DNA of 64,000 nucleotides from Sepiola atlantica (GCA_963556195.1 OY744531.1:98947123-99011122), one strand, 5' to 3'; numbered from the stretch's first letter, positions 34,925 to 44,683 are shown. The notes: generated by a model from the letters alone, not told the origin. Numbers and translations are program-made.

Positions 34925-34976
34925 CCGGAAGTCCTAGACTCGAGTTTCGTCCTCCTTTGGGCTCATCAGTAGAACA
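34925..34976 (-). ncRNA. Hammerhead ribozyme motif, left arm (stem II mismatch)
   Basis: Minus strand: GTTCTA, CTGATGA, GCCC, loop AAAGGA, GGAC, GAAA, CTCGAG, TC, TAGGAC. It has the conserved core, but stem II GCCC/GGAC has one C.A mismatch. Stem III CTCGAG is a self-complementary hexamer, which suits dimeric hammerheads. The right-arm copy has GGGC, restoring the pair. Confidence 0.75.
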
Positions 34977-34984
34977 CATCCGAA

Positions 34985-35053
34985 CTCAGGATTCGAAACC
35001 CGAGTCACTTGCATGGTAAGCGAGTACTCTGCCACTGAGCTACCTCGCCACAT
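34985..35053 (-). tRNA. tRNA-like SINE head, left arm
   Basis: Reverse complement of the tRNA-like sequence at 35363-35433, with the same A-box TAGCTCAGTGG and the same extra T in the T loop. Regarded as the internal pol III promoter of the element, not as a tRNA gene. Confidence 0.6.
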
Positions 35054-35362
35054 ACAAGAATGTCTATTAATTTACACACATTAAGCAAACCGCGGCGATG
35101 GCTGACTGTGGAATGAACCTACTCTTTTCAACAAGGGGTGTAGTCATCCAACTATTATGAACCCAGGCCGATGTCTCACAAGTAGGTTAGCTTGTTGGAT
35201 GACATCGTCCTAGCGAGTATAAAATCCTACTTGTGAGACATCGGCCTGGGTTCATAGTAGTTGGATGACTACACCCCTTGTTGAAAAGAGTAGGTTCATT
35301 CCACAGTCAGCCATCGCCGCGGTTTGCTTAATCTGTGTAAATTAATAGACATTCTTGTATGT

Positions 35363-35433
35363 GGCGAGGTAGCTCAGTGGCAGAGTACTCGCTTACCATG
35401 CAAGTGACTCGGGTTTCGAATCCTGAGTTCGGA
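35363..35433 (+). tRNA. tRNA-like SINE head, right arm
   Basis: TAGCTCAGTGGCAGAG (35370-35385) is a textbook D-arm/A box. The anticodon arm region CTCGC-TTACCAT-GCAAG has 4 of 5 pairs and would present ACC (Gly). The T arm GGGTTTCGAATCC carries one extra T relative to GTTCRANNC. The acceptor stem does not close. It likely drives pol III transcription through the hammerhead downstream. Confidence 0.6.
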
Positions 35434-35490
35434 TGTGTTCTACTGATGAGCCCAAAGGAGGGCGAAATTCGAGTCTAGGACTTCCGGTTT
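35428..35490 (+). ncRNA. Type I hammerhead ribozyme motif, right arm
   Basis: Parts: stem I GTTCTA (35437-35442) with TAGGAC (35476-35481), CTGATGA (35443-35449), stem II GCCC/GGGC (35450-35453, 35460-35463) with loop AAAGGA, and GAAA (35464-35467). Stem III is TTCGAG (35468-35473), nearly self-complementary, then TC with predicted cleavage after C35475. A distal CGG/CCG pairing beyond an internal loop in stem I (35430-35432 with 35484-35486) could give the tertiary contact natural hammerheads need. All core bases are present. Confidence 0.85.
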
Positions 35491-35575
35491 GTTTCTTTTC
35501 ATAGGTTGTGGGTTGCGGCGTTGTCTGATTGTGGAAATAATTATATATATATATGTATATATAAGTCTTAATTTT

Positions 35576-35800
35576 TTTTTAAATTTGAATTCACCCCAGA
35601 CAAGGCACATTACCACTGAGATGTAAGGGCTGACTGTGCATTAGAGGAAAGAAATTAGGGGGGGGGGGCATCCTAAGTGAGGAGTTGTGTAGCGAGATAT
35701 TGTTCACATTGCTCTTAAATTTCTGCATGTCGGTAGCGTCAAGGAAACAGGGAGCAGGGAGGGAGTTCCAAAGGCTGGCATTTTTCTTACACAAGCACAC
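35576..35800 (-). mobile_element. LINE 3'-end fragment (family L1x)
   Basis: Minus-strand frame with Trp-Asn-Ser-Leu-Pro-Ala-Pro-Cys-Phe-Leu-Asp and Lys-Phe-Lys-Ser-Asn-Val-Asn, the usual last residues of this LINE's protein. It is followed by the same 3' UTR as 32545-32680. Strongly 5'-truncated. Confidence 0.8.
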
Positions 35801-36029
35801 AGTTTTTTTTTTTTTTCTTTTCATGAAAGATCACATCACATTTATATAAAAAGGTATGCATATACGCTTACAGCTAAATATTTACCCCATATCTCCTTTA
35901 TTGGTTTCCGCTTACACTAAACATAGAATCTTTTCCAGAAATACATAATCCTACTTACTGCAACATTTTTGCTCAAACCAATTGTTCCCTTCTTTTTGCT
36001 TTCTTTTCTTGGCGCTGCACGAAACGACT

Positions 36030-36290
36030 GGATTTTTATTCTTATTCTTATTTTTATTCTTATTCTTATTCTTATTCTTATTCTTATTCTTATTCTTATT
36101 CTTATTCTTATTCTTATTCTTATTCTTATAATTATAATTATTCTTATTGTTATTATTATTCGTATTCTTCGCATTCTTATTATTCTTATTCGTATTCGTA
36201 TTCGTATTCGTATTCGTATTCGTATTCTTATTCTTATTCTTATTCTTATTATTCTTCTCTTTCTCCTTCTTATTCTGTCCTCCTCCTCCT
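36030..36290. repeat. (ATTCTT)n hexanucleotide with ATTCGT variants
   Basis: Repeats of ATTCTT, then ATTCGT, then ATTCTT. Encodes Ile-Leu or, on the other strand, Ile-Arg alternation; not a gene. Confidence 0.95.
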
Positions 36291-36810
36291 CCTCCTCCTC
36301 CTCCTCCTCCTCCTCCTCCTCCTTTTCTTCTTTTTATTCTCTTTTGTTATTTTTCACCTTCTACTTCTTTTTCTTCTTCTCATTCTTATTATCCTGCTTC
36401 TCTTTTCTCCCGTTCCTTCTTATTCTTCTACCCTTTCTCCTTTTTCTTCTTTGCTCCTCCTCTTCTTCTTTCCCGTCTCATTATTCTTTCTTCTTCCTCT
36501 TCTTTTTCGTTTTTTTCCTTATTCTGCCTTCTCCGTTCTTTTCTGCTCTTCTTCTTTTCTTCTCTCGCCCTTTCTTCTTATTTTTCCTTTTTTTTTTCTC
36601 TTGTTCTCTTTCTTCTTCTTCTTCCTATTATTATCCTTCTTTTCTTTCACCTTCTTCTATTTCTTCCCCCCCCCCTTTATCTTCTTTCGCCCCCTTCTTC
36701 TGCTCCCCCTCTCAGTCTTCTTATTCCCTTTTACCTACTTCTTTTTTCCCCTTTTCTTCTTTTTCTTAATCTGTTTCTACTTTCTTCTCCTCCTTCCCCC
36801 TTTTTTATTT
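36260..36810. repeat. ~550-bp pyrimidine-rich tract
   Basis: CCT, CTT and TTC runs with very few purines on the plus strand, including (CCT)n at 36277-36322. Frames of 157-266 codons in several phases are Ser/Phe/Leu/Pro artefacts. Confidence 0.95.
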
Positions 36811-36816
36811 TTATTA

Positions 36817-36820
36817 TCAT

Positions 36821-36869
<49 letters not shown>

Positions 36870-36872
36870 CGA
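36817..36872. repeat. (TAG)n microsatellite
   Basis: Trinucleotide TAG repeat closing the pyrimidine-rich tract. 36873-37450 holds unremarkable sequence with a short GGGTTAGGGTTAAG (37312) and no gene. Confidence 0.95.
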
Positions 36873-37456
36873 ATATCTACTGCCCAAAAGTAATCGCCAT
36901 TTTGTATCCCCCCCCCTCCGCTAACAATCTCAGCATTCAATATGCTACGATATGTAGCCATATAAATGACTAAGTCGTAATCTTATATTTGCTGCGCAAA
37001 CGATCATGTTCACTTTTCCATGCTCGGTATCCCCGCTTACCCCGGAGTTGCCTCTATTCGTCTTCATTAGTTTGGATTGGTTTATCTACTTTGCCCATAG
37101 CTGGGGGACTTGTGGGTTAAAACTTTTCTCAACGAAATTAGTGCGTTATTGAACAAAATTGATCTAATACGACATTAACTTCGAAATAGCATTTTCGGTC
37201 TTTTGTGGAATGGCCCCACCACTAATGGAAAAATGAGTTCGCATAAAAATAATTCGCAGTGCGCGCACACGCCTTTGAACTACTTTTGTGAGTCCTGTCT
37301 ACATATGCGTCGGGTTAGGGTTAAGTTGGGGTTATAGTTAGTTAATTAGTTGTAATTTGCCATTAACTCATCAAGTGACCTATCTTTCACTGAGATTCTG
37401 TCTATTATTCTTACCCTCTCTCACTATACGTTCTGACCCTTACATCTTATTTCATA

Positions 37457-37459
<3 letters not shown>

Positions 37460-37527
<68 letters not shown>
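37460..37527. repeat. (CT)n microsatellite
   Basis: Pyrimidine dinucleotide run directly upstream of a LINE tail. Confidence 0.97.
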
Positions 37528-37529
<2 letters not shown>

Positions 37530-37544
37530 GCGCCCCTTCTAGCT

Positions 37545-37690
37545 CTTTCTAAACCGTCCTCATCAGTTATCAAATTTTGTTATTTCCATTCATTATTTTC
37601 AATCCTCTCATAATATTTTTCATCATTAAACTGACAATCTATCAACCTCGGGTGGCGTTTAGCCTTGATAAGCGATGACTGATTAATAAA
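37545..37690 (+). mobile_element. LINE 3' tail (family L2)
   Basis: Plus strand: CATTAAACTGACAATCTATC, CCTCGGGTGGCGTTTAGCCT and TGATAAGCGATGACT, ending in an A/T-rich tail. Matches 18400-18560. 37700-38110 has no gene. Confidence 0.7.
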
Positions 37691-38119
37691 TCAAATAAAA
37701 TCACATAAAACTCTAGATAGGATTAGTCCATTATTTAAGTCAACAAAAGTAATGTTTAATCCGGATATTTTAGAGGAGAAAAGATAGAGAAAAAAATTTA
37801 GCGAGCAGAAAAAGACTAATTTTGTTTGAGATTTTAGATTTTCCAATTTAATTGCCTCTTCAAACTAACAGTTTTCTGGTTCAATCAATCTAACCCGAGT
37901 TCAATGGATGACCCAACAGGTCCGTGTTTTTTTTTTTAGTTACACTTAAAAAAAACTAAGAAAAAATAATGAAAATTATTATTTGGACACACAAAAAAAT
38001 GCCTTCGTAAATCTCCGACCAATCAATTCGTTAATCATCTAAAAGCCTTGTCCGAAAGAATGTCCGTGACATTGATCGCCAACTCATTCTGATTGTAATA
38101 GGATACTTCTCAATTTTTA

Positions 38120-39470
38120 TTTATCTTCCTCCCACAGCGGTAGGATGTGACACAAGGTCGGAAAAGTGAGATTTTAAAAGCCAGCGCCCGAGAAGGTGAG
38201 CACTCTGACCTACAAAAAATGCCTGGGCAGCCCCGTCGGCATTCCCCGGTAGGGGCGCATCAGGCAGTAAGCTATAAACTTACTCCTCCCCAAAAAGGGG
38301 AGGCAAACCCTGGGAGGGTGGACCTCCTAGAACTGCACAGGACTGACACATAGACCGGCGTAAATCAAGCCCCGAAGGCCAAGACAATACCAGTTTATGG
38401 GGTGTAGTATCCATCGGAACAGATACTACACTTTGATCTTAGCCAAAGGGCGTTATTTAACCCCTACCCACAATAGGAATATGTGACACAAGGTCGGAAA
38501 GTGGGATTTGAAAAGCCAGTGCTCGAGAAGGTGAGCACTCTGGCCATTAAAAATTGCCTGGGCAGCCCCGTCGGCATTCCCCGGTAGGGGCGCCTCAGAC
38601 AGTAAGCAATTAACTTACTCCTCCCCAAAGAGGGGAGGTAAAGCCTGGGAGGGTGGACTTCCTAGAACTGCACAGGACAGACCCATGAACACGCGTAAAT
38701 CAAGCCCTGAAGTCAAGACAATACAAGTCTATGGGGTTGCTGTATCCATCGGAACAGATACTACACTTTGATCTTAGCCGAAAGGCGTTATTTAACCCCT
38801 ACCCACAATAGGAATATGTGACACAAGGTCGGAAAGTGGGATTTGAAAAGCCAGTGCTCGAGAAGGTGAGCACTGTGGCCATTAAAAATTGCCTGGGCAG
38901 CCCCGTCGGCATTCCCCGGTAGGGGCGCCTCAGACAGTAAGCAATTAACTTACTCCTCCCCAAAGAGGGGAGGTAAAGCCTGGGAGGGTGGACCTCCTAG
39001 AACTGCACAGGACAGATCAGACCCATAGACCGGCGGAAATCAAGCCCCGAAGGCCAAGACAATACCGATCTATGAAGTGCAGTATCCATCGGAACAGATA
39101 CTACACTTTGATCTTAGCCGAAAGGCGTTATTTAACCCCTACCCACAATAGGAATATGTGACACAAGGTCGGAAAGTGGGATTTGAAAAGCCAGTGCTTG
39201 AGAAGGTGAGCACTGTGGCCATTAAAAATTGCCTGGGCAGCCTCGTCGGCATTCCCCGGTAGGGGCGCCTCAGACAGTAAGCAATTAACTTACTCCTCCC
39301 CAAAGAGGGGAGGTAAAGCCTGGGAGGGTGGACCTCCTAGAACTGCACAGGACAGATCAGACCCATAGACCGGCGTAAATCAAGCCCCGAAGGCCAAGAC
39401 AATACCGATCCATGAAGTGCAGTATCCATCGGAACAGATACTACACTTTGATCTTAGCCGAAAGGCCAAG
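38120..39470 (-). mobile_element. Tandem array of four U2-snRNA-headed SINEs
   Basis: Four minus-strand units abut: ~38120-38448, 38449-38784, 38785-39125 and 39126-39470. The junction GCGTTATTTAACCCCTACCC recurs at 38449, 38785 and 39126 (periods 336 and 341). Each unit has the U2 head (GATACTACACTTTGATCTTA on plus), GGTGGACCTCCTAGAACTGC, the CCTCCCCAAAGAGGGGAGG hairpin and AGCCCCGTCGGCATTCCCCG. Units 3 and 4 share a GACAGATCAGACCC insertion absent from units 1 and 2, showing stepwise unit duplication. Only the last unit keeps the full head (GGCCAAGAAGTTCTAC at 39463-39478). Confidence 0.92.
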
Positions 39471-39559
39471 AAGTTCTACTTAATTATCACATGTATTAGC
39501 AAATTAACACCGAGGAGACTATTAGATAAAGAAACGGGAACTGCGTAGTAATAGCGTGA

Positions 39560-39790
39560 CACCCAAAAATGCCACCCACGGAATCCGCAATAATTTCTGC
39601 AATCCAACCATAATTGGTACAATTAAACTTTCGTCTATGCCTGACTTGTCCACTAATTTTCAATCATAAATGTCCAACAGTCTTTATTTTATCGACGTCC
39701 AATGACATGGGGGCACATTGGTGATCGCACATCAGTATGAGGGTTGGTCCTGAATGTGCTTCGCATTCACCGGACCTTATCTCTCAGATT
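39560..39790 (+). repeat. Dispersed repeat R6, copy 1
   Basis: AAAATGCCACCCACGGAATC, TTCTGCAATCCAACCATAAT and ATGACATGGGGGCACATTGG in order. Other copies: 40660-40850 (minus), 52340-52475 (plus) and 63728-63950 (plus). The pair around the mariner-like element is inverted. Class unknown. Confidence 0.8.
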
Positions 39791-40097
39791 TTTTATCTGC
39801 GTGACTATCTTTAAGATAATGACAGTACCAACATGCACACATTTAAATGTAATGTTAACAAACATTATGCTATGTTGCCCCTTATACATCTGGTCCATAT
39901 CCCAGAAGCCCCTTTACATTTCAGTGGCAATATAACTTTTTTGGAGTGAATAAAATTTGAAAAAATGTCTATCACAACCATTCCAAGATTATTCGTTAAG
40001 CAAAGAAGGTTATCACAGCCCAAACCAGGGCAGTCCCAAGAGAGGAATTAGTCAGAAGTATTGACAATTTTGCACGCGGTATCCATATGTACTTATA

Positions 40098-40656
40098 CAG
40101 GGTGTCCTAAAAGTCACTGACACTAACTACCAAATCCTGAAGTCTCATAGCAAATTCTAGTCTTTGCTCATAATCCTGAGGCTGAAACTGCTGGACAAGC
40201 TGAGTTTTGTATGGAAACATGTCCATGTCATGCAACATCCTGAAAACCCCAAACTGTCGGAATCTTCTTCTGATTGAAACTGTTGGATCTTCTTCCAGAC
40301 TTCGCTCCAATTCTTCCCAATTGTCTTCAGTTCTCATATAACGAAACCTTCCGGTTCTCGGGTGGTCACATGCTGCACATTGTTTGTGAAAACGGCTTAT
40401 TATGGCTTTAATGGCATTTACACTTGGCGCATCTCTAGTGTTAAAATGTCGTCGGTAACACCGCTGGGTTTCTGAATTTAACACATGTGACTCAAAGTAC
40501 CATTGTACAATGTGGGTTCGTTCCTCCATGCTGTATTTGCTCATGATAACGTCGGAAGGATAGCTTCAACTACTCTGAAAAAAGAAAAGAATAATATTTA
40601 AAAACAAAGAAGTTATGAATTTTTTTTTAAGTATTAGTGACGTTTGAGACACTCTG
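40098..40656 (-). mobile_element. Internally deleted mariner-like DNA transposon
   Basis: Bounded by inverted ends: CAGGGTGTCCTAAAAGTCAC at 40098 and, reversed, GTGACGTTTGAGACACTCTG ending at 40656, about 20 of 26 positions matching. TA lies at both flanks (40096-40097, 40657-40658), the signature of Tc1/mariner target choice. At ~559 bp it is far shorter than autonomous elements (usually 1.2 kb or more). It keeps the transposase N-terminus but not the DDE/D catalytic domain. Confidence 0.85.
40107..40544 (-). CDS. Transposase N-terminal DNA-binding domain only (DUF4817-like)
   Basis: A 145-codon intact frame from an ATG at a plausible start (Met-Ser-Lys-Tyr-Ser-Met-Glu-Glu-Arg). Residues ~4-60 resemble the helix-turn-helix region (DUF4817-type) that opens many invertebrate mariner-like transposases, with Asn-Thr-Arg-Asp-Ala-Pro-Ser. 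Residues ~88-128 form a second winged-helix-like part ending Met-Phe-Pro-Tyr-Lys-Thr-Gln-Leu-Val-Gln and Pro-Gln-Asp-Tyr-Glu-Gln-Arg-Leu-Glu-Phe-Ala. About six residues seem missing before Phe101 compared with the usual spacing. After residue ~135 the frame runs into the terminal repeat and stops there, so all catalytic aspartates are gone. If expressed it could bind element ends without cutting them. Expression is not shown. Confidence 0.75.
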   Translation of the reverse strand: MSKYSMEERTHIVQWYFESHVLNSETQRCYRRHFNTRDAPSVNAIKAIISRFHKQCAACDHPRTGRFRYMRTEDNWEELERSLEEDPTVSIRRRFRQFGVFRMLHDMDMFPYKTQLVQQFQPQDYEQRLEFAMRLQDLVVSVSDF

Positions 40657-40659
40657 TAG

Positions 40660-40850
40660 AACTTTTGGACATTCATGACTGAAACTTGGTGGACAAGTCA
40701 GACATAAACTGGAGTTTATTTGTACCAAATTTGGTTGGATTGCAGAAAGTATTGCGAATTTTATTAACGATTCAATGGGTGGGTGGCATTTAATTTGGAT
40801 CAAACTGTGTTTCCACTGGAATATCGCCCCCGACCTTATCAAACACTCCA
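40660..40850 (-). repeat. Dispersed repeat R6, copy 2 (minus)
   Basis: Reverse complement of the R6 order: CAAATTTGGTTGGATTGCAG and CAATGGGTGGGTGGCATTTA on plus. It begins two bases after the mariner-like element, which therefore probably inserted into or next to it. Confidence 0.8.
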
Positions 40851-41119
40851 TGGTGGCAGAAGACTAATAAGTGTCACTTGCTTCGATTTAATGAACTAGG
40901 ACAATAGGCGGACAAAAATCGTCTCTTAGTCTCACTCATAATTCATATTTTTAATTCTATTACTTGCCTCATCCGAAAAGTTCTTCATGATAAACTAGCT
41001 GACCCTGTCCGACGTTGCCCGAGAATCTTTGAAATTTCATTTTTGTTTCGCATTTTGTTTTAACTATGCCCGGTTATTTTGACCAAATTTAATAGGATTA
41101 TTAACAGTAAATTTGATAA

Positions 41120-41436
41120 TTATCAATTAATAATAGCGCTTGATATATCCAAACGCCTTTGACAAAGTCTGGCACAAAGGCTTTCTCATAAAAATTAATT
41201 CATATGGTATTACTGGACGAATATTTAATATAATCAGATCCATCCCAACCAAAAGAAAGATCCAGGTTTTCCTCGATGTCCGTTCATGCAAACAACATGA
41301 CATAAATGCAGGTGTATCCCAGGGATCAACACTTGGACCTTTATTGTTCCTGATTTTCATAAACGACTTCTCCGATGACATTGTGTCTGAGATGGGTGTA
41401 TTTGCTGACGACACTACCTTCTACTCTCGTTATTAA
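41120..41436 (+). pseudogene. LINE reverse-transcriptase core fragment
   Basis: A 98-codon frame with Ala-Phe-Asp-Lys-Val-Trp-His (RT block around the first catalytic Asp), Gly-Val-Ser-Gln-Gly-Ser-Thr-Leu-Gly-Pro-Leu-Leu-Phe and Phe-Ala-Asp-Asp-Thr (the catalytic FADD box), in the order of non-LTR retrotransposon RT. Upstream the Asp-Ile-Ser-Lys part is frame-shifted. Downstream the protein stops soon after FADDT and the sequence becomes unrelated. Broken at both ends; a relic of a Jockey/CR1-type element. Confidence 0.9.
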
Positions 41437-42585
41437 GCGCAGTGAATTCTAAGTGCCCCGTGATTGGGTGAAAATCAGCCAATCACAGACCACTGCTTCA
41501 ATCGCTGCAGAAAACCCAGGAGAGCGCCTATTTTGAAAATATCGGTCTCTTCTCTCCAGCCTTCGCTGCCGTCAACATCGCTTCTCCTCTGCTGCGGCAG
41601 GTGCGATCGGGCACATGCTTTTTTTAGCGTATATAATACGCGCGAAGCCATCTTGATATTCTCAACTATTCTTCACAGCATTGTCCCCAGAAGGAATCCT
41701 GTTACAAGACAACTAGCATTTTCAGTGAGTCCGCAAAGGCACTTCTTTTGCAAGCAACTTTATCGTTCTTGTCTAGTCACGTTTATATGCCACCAACTTT
41801 TCTTCCAGCGGACTACAGTCTTCGTCCTTCATTCTAACGGGAAAACACATTTCCGAACTATAGAGGGTCATGAGATAATTCATTCTTTTTTTTGTTAAAA
41901 TATTTAAAAAGGAGGCTAACTTGTTTACGAATAAACCGAAATGCATTGTGTTAGATCTAATTTCGTAATTAAATTATATTTTTTCGAAAAAAATCAGAGG
42001 TAACCAAGAGTGAAGCTGGCCGAAGAGCGAGGTTGCGAAAAAAATAAAAACTTCCTTCGCGACCCTCTCCTTAGGTCTAATAACTACTGTAGTGTGGTGA
42101 CAAATTGACGACTAACACTCTCCAGTAGTGAGGAAGATTTTTATAACAATTGAACGCCATCCCCTACTGATATAAATTCTCTGCGATAAATTCGTCTTAG
42201 ATGTTTGGAAGAACATCCTCAGTCGCCAGCAGCCACATTCTGTTAACTCCGCGCGCTTCCTATTTTCCACAATTTTTAAATAGGATGTTTAGAATTTCAT
42301 TTTATTTTACGCGATTGCATTGTTGATTTCAGTAAATATCTGATCAATAGTAAATTAAAAAAATTAAAAGGTGTACGAGATGAGAAATACACACACGTAC
42401 ACGCGAGAAGTGGTTGCATAACTTTATTTATATAGAGAGTGAAACCTCTCACTAATTGTTCTGCACCAAAAACTGTTCATTGATATTATTACTACCTCGA
42501 GTAGCAGTATAAGAGTAAACATTGTAACATACATATTCACATTACTAATACTAATACTAAAAATATTAATAGTACTACTTATATA
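41437..42585. other. No recognisable gene
   Basis: A non-repetitive 144-codon plus-strand frame at 41464-41898 has no domain I know. GTCCCCGTGATTGGGTG-type sequence near 41458 and CCAATCACAG (41479) form a small inverted repeat. Otherwise AT-rich. Confidence 0.4.
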
Positions 42586-42589
42586 ACAA

Positions 42590-43321
42590 CTACTAGTAGT
42601 AGTAGTTGCATTTGCAGTTGTAATAGTAGTAGTAGTAGTACTTGTAGTTGTAGTTGTAGTAGTAGTAGTAATAGTAATACTTGCACTTGTAGTAGTAGTA
42701 GTAGTACTTGTAGTTGTAGTTGTAGTAGTAGTAGTAATAGTAATACTTGCACTTGTAGTAGTAGTAGTAGTACTTGTAGTTGTAGTTATAGTAGTAGTAT
42801 TAGTAGTATTAGTACTTGCACTTGTAGTTGTAGTAGTAGTAGTAGTACTTTCACTTGTAGTAGTAATAGTAGTAGTAGTAGTACTTGCACTTGTAGTTGT
42901 AGTAGTAGTAGTACTTGCACTTGTAGTAGTAGTAGTAGTAATAGTAGTACTTGCACTTGTAGTTGTAGTTGTAGTAGTAATAGTAATACTTGCACTTGTA
43001 GTAGTAGTAGTAGTTGTACTTGTAGTTGTAGTTATAGTAGTAGTATTAGTAGTAGTAGTACTTGTACTTGTAGTTGTAGTAGTAGTACTTGCACTTGTAG
43101 TAGTAGTAGTAGTAGTAGTAGTAGTAATAGTAGTACTTGCACTTGTAGTTGTAGTAGTATTAGTAATAGTAATACTTGCACTTGTAGTAGTAGAAGTAGT
43201 AGTAGTAGTAGTAGTAGTACTTTCACTTGTAGTAGTAGTAGTAATAGTAGTACTTGCACTTGTAGTTGTAGTAGTAGTAGTAATAGTAGTAGTAGTAAAA
43301 GTAATACTTGCACTTGTAGTA

Positions 43322-43354
<33 letters not shown>

Positions 43355-43441
43355 CTTGCACTTGTAGTTGTAGTAGTAGTAGTAATAGTAATACTTGCAC
43401 TTCTAGCAGTAGTAGTAGTAGTAGTACTTGCGCTTGCAGTT

Positions 43442-43492
<51 letters not shown>

Positions 43493-43700
43493 CTTGCACT
43501 TGTAGTTGTAGTAGTAATAGTAATACTTGCACTTGTAGCAGTAGTAGTAGTAGTAGTACTTGCACTTGTAGCAGTAGTAGTAGTAGTAGTACTTGCACTT
43601 GTAGTAGTAGTAGTACTTGCGCTTGCAGTTGTAGTAGTAGTAGTAGTAGTAGTACTTGCACTTGTAGTAGTAATAGTACTTGCACTTGTAGTAGTACAAC
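42590..43700. repeat. 1.1-kb (AGT)n-rich array with TTGCACTTGTAGT spacers
   Basis: Blocks of AGT trinucleotide (4-17 repeats) alternate with ACTTGCACTTGTAGTTGTAG-type spacers, about 20 of them. Almost every length change is a multiple of three, so the minus strand stays open for 430 codons of Thr with Ser-Ala-Ser spacers, and the other phases are open too (Leu/Gln-Val, Tyr-Lys-Cys). A tandem expansion; protein expression is not supported. Confidence 0.93.
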
Positions 43701-44683
43701 CATAATTTTTACTCACCTATGACAAACATATTAAGTCTGCTGAGAGCTGTTCAAACGGTATAATTAGTATTATGATACTCGGCTTACCAAGGACTCTTTA
43801 TGCTAATATTGGTGCAATTCTAACTAATAGGTTTGGAGCCTATCAGTGCTTATAATGATTAGCATTGTAATTATATTTTCCTCGATATAAATAAATGTTG
43901 AACATGTTTTAATACATTTACAGGAAAACGGTGTCTACCTAAATACATGATCTTTTTTATGTCAAATGTATAACATAATTAAGCAACATTTAAAACACTG
44001 CTGATGAAATGGAAAAGCATTAAACAACAGTAAATGTTCAGATAAGTAGCATTAATTACTGATTCATTTTTTTTTTTTTAAAGCTTGAGAAAGAAGGGAA
44101 TTTTTTAACAGACATCGGAGAAACGCGCAGAGAACGATTTTCACATTGTTCCAGGAAAGTGGTTGAGGATTTAAATGCAGCGACCTATTTAAAAACCAAT
44201 TAAAAAAAAAAAAAAATACTGAAAGCTATCTACATAAAAACACAACAACCTCAAATTAATAAGATCGCATATGAAACCAGTGGCAACATGTGTTGACCAA
44301 GATTTTTTTATGCGTAAAATACACAGAGAACTGATTTTCAAAATTCACCACTGACTGCTGAACACATTCTTAGCCGGAAGGGGCAATTCTCGGTCGTTAT
44401 GCCATTTTACCAACATCTCCTATACTGAAAGAAAATAACTAAATTTAATTTTACAAAAAAAAAAAACGTAAAAATGGTGAAAAGAGAAAAAATGTATTAT
44501 ATACGTTTTACCCCTGACAAAACACTAGAAGCAACGAAATATCAGAATCCCCTTTAAATACAAACATGTTATTTTTTTTTCAAAAGAAGTCTCTGGTCTC
44601 CTACACTAACTTCAAACTTCAACTTAGACTTCAAAAATAAGTTTCCAAACTGAGGAAATTTGAATATATAATATATATCCATT

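Larger units (their letters stand above)
34863..35552. mobile_element. Palindrome of two tRNA/hammerhead elements, head to head
   Basis: Arms 34863-35186 and 35226-35552 are near-identical reverse complements around a 39-base spacer, with (AT) sequence at both outer ends. Each arm, read outward from the centre, has a unique stretch, a tRNA-like head, a type I hammerhead motif, and CTTCCGGTTTGTTTCTTTTC to the end. Few substitutions separate the arms, implying a recent event or gene-conversion upkeep. No protein coded. Confidence 0.9.

Noticed and set aside
35363..35433. Functional tRNA-Gly(ACC) gene
   Set aside because: Acceptor stem does not pair, the T loop has an extra base, and it occurs twice within an inverted element.
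35969..36924. Long Leu/Phe/Ser frames resembling membrane proteins
   Set aside because: Products of the pyrimidine-rich tract, open in several phases at once.
38120..39470. A genuine U2 snRNA gene cluster
   Set aside because: Only about the first 45 nt of U2 are present; no Sm site, stem-loops III/IV or U2 3' end follow, and the body matches dispersed SINE copies.
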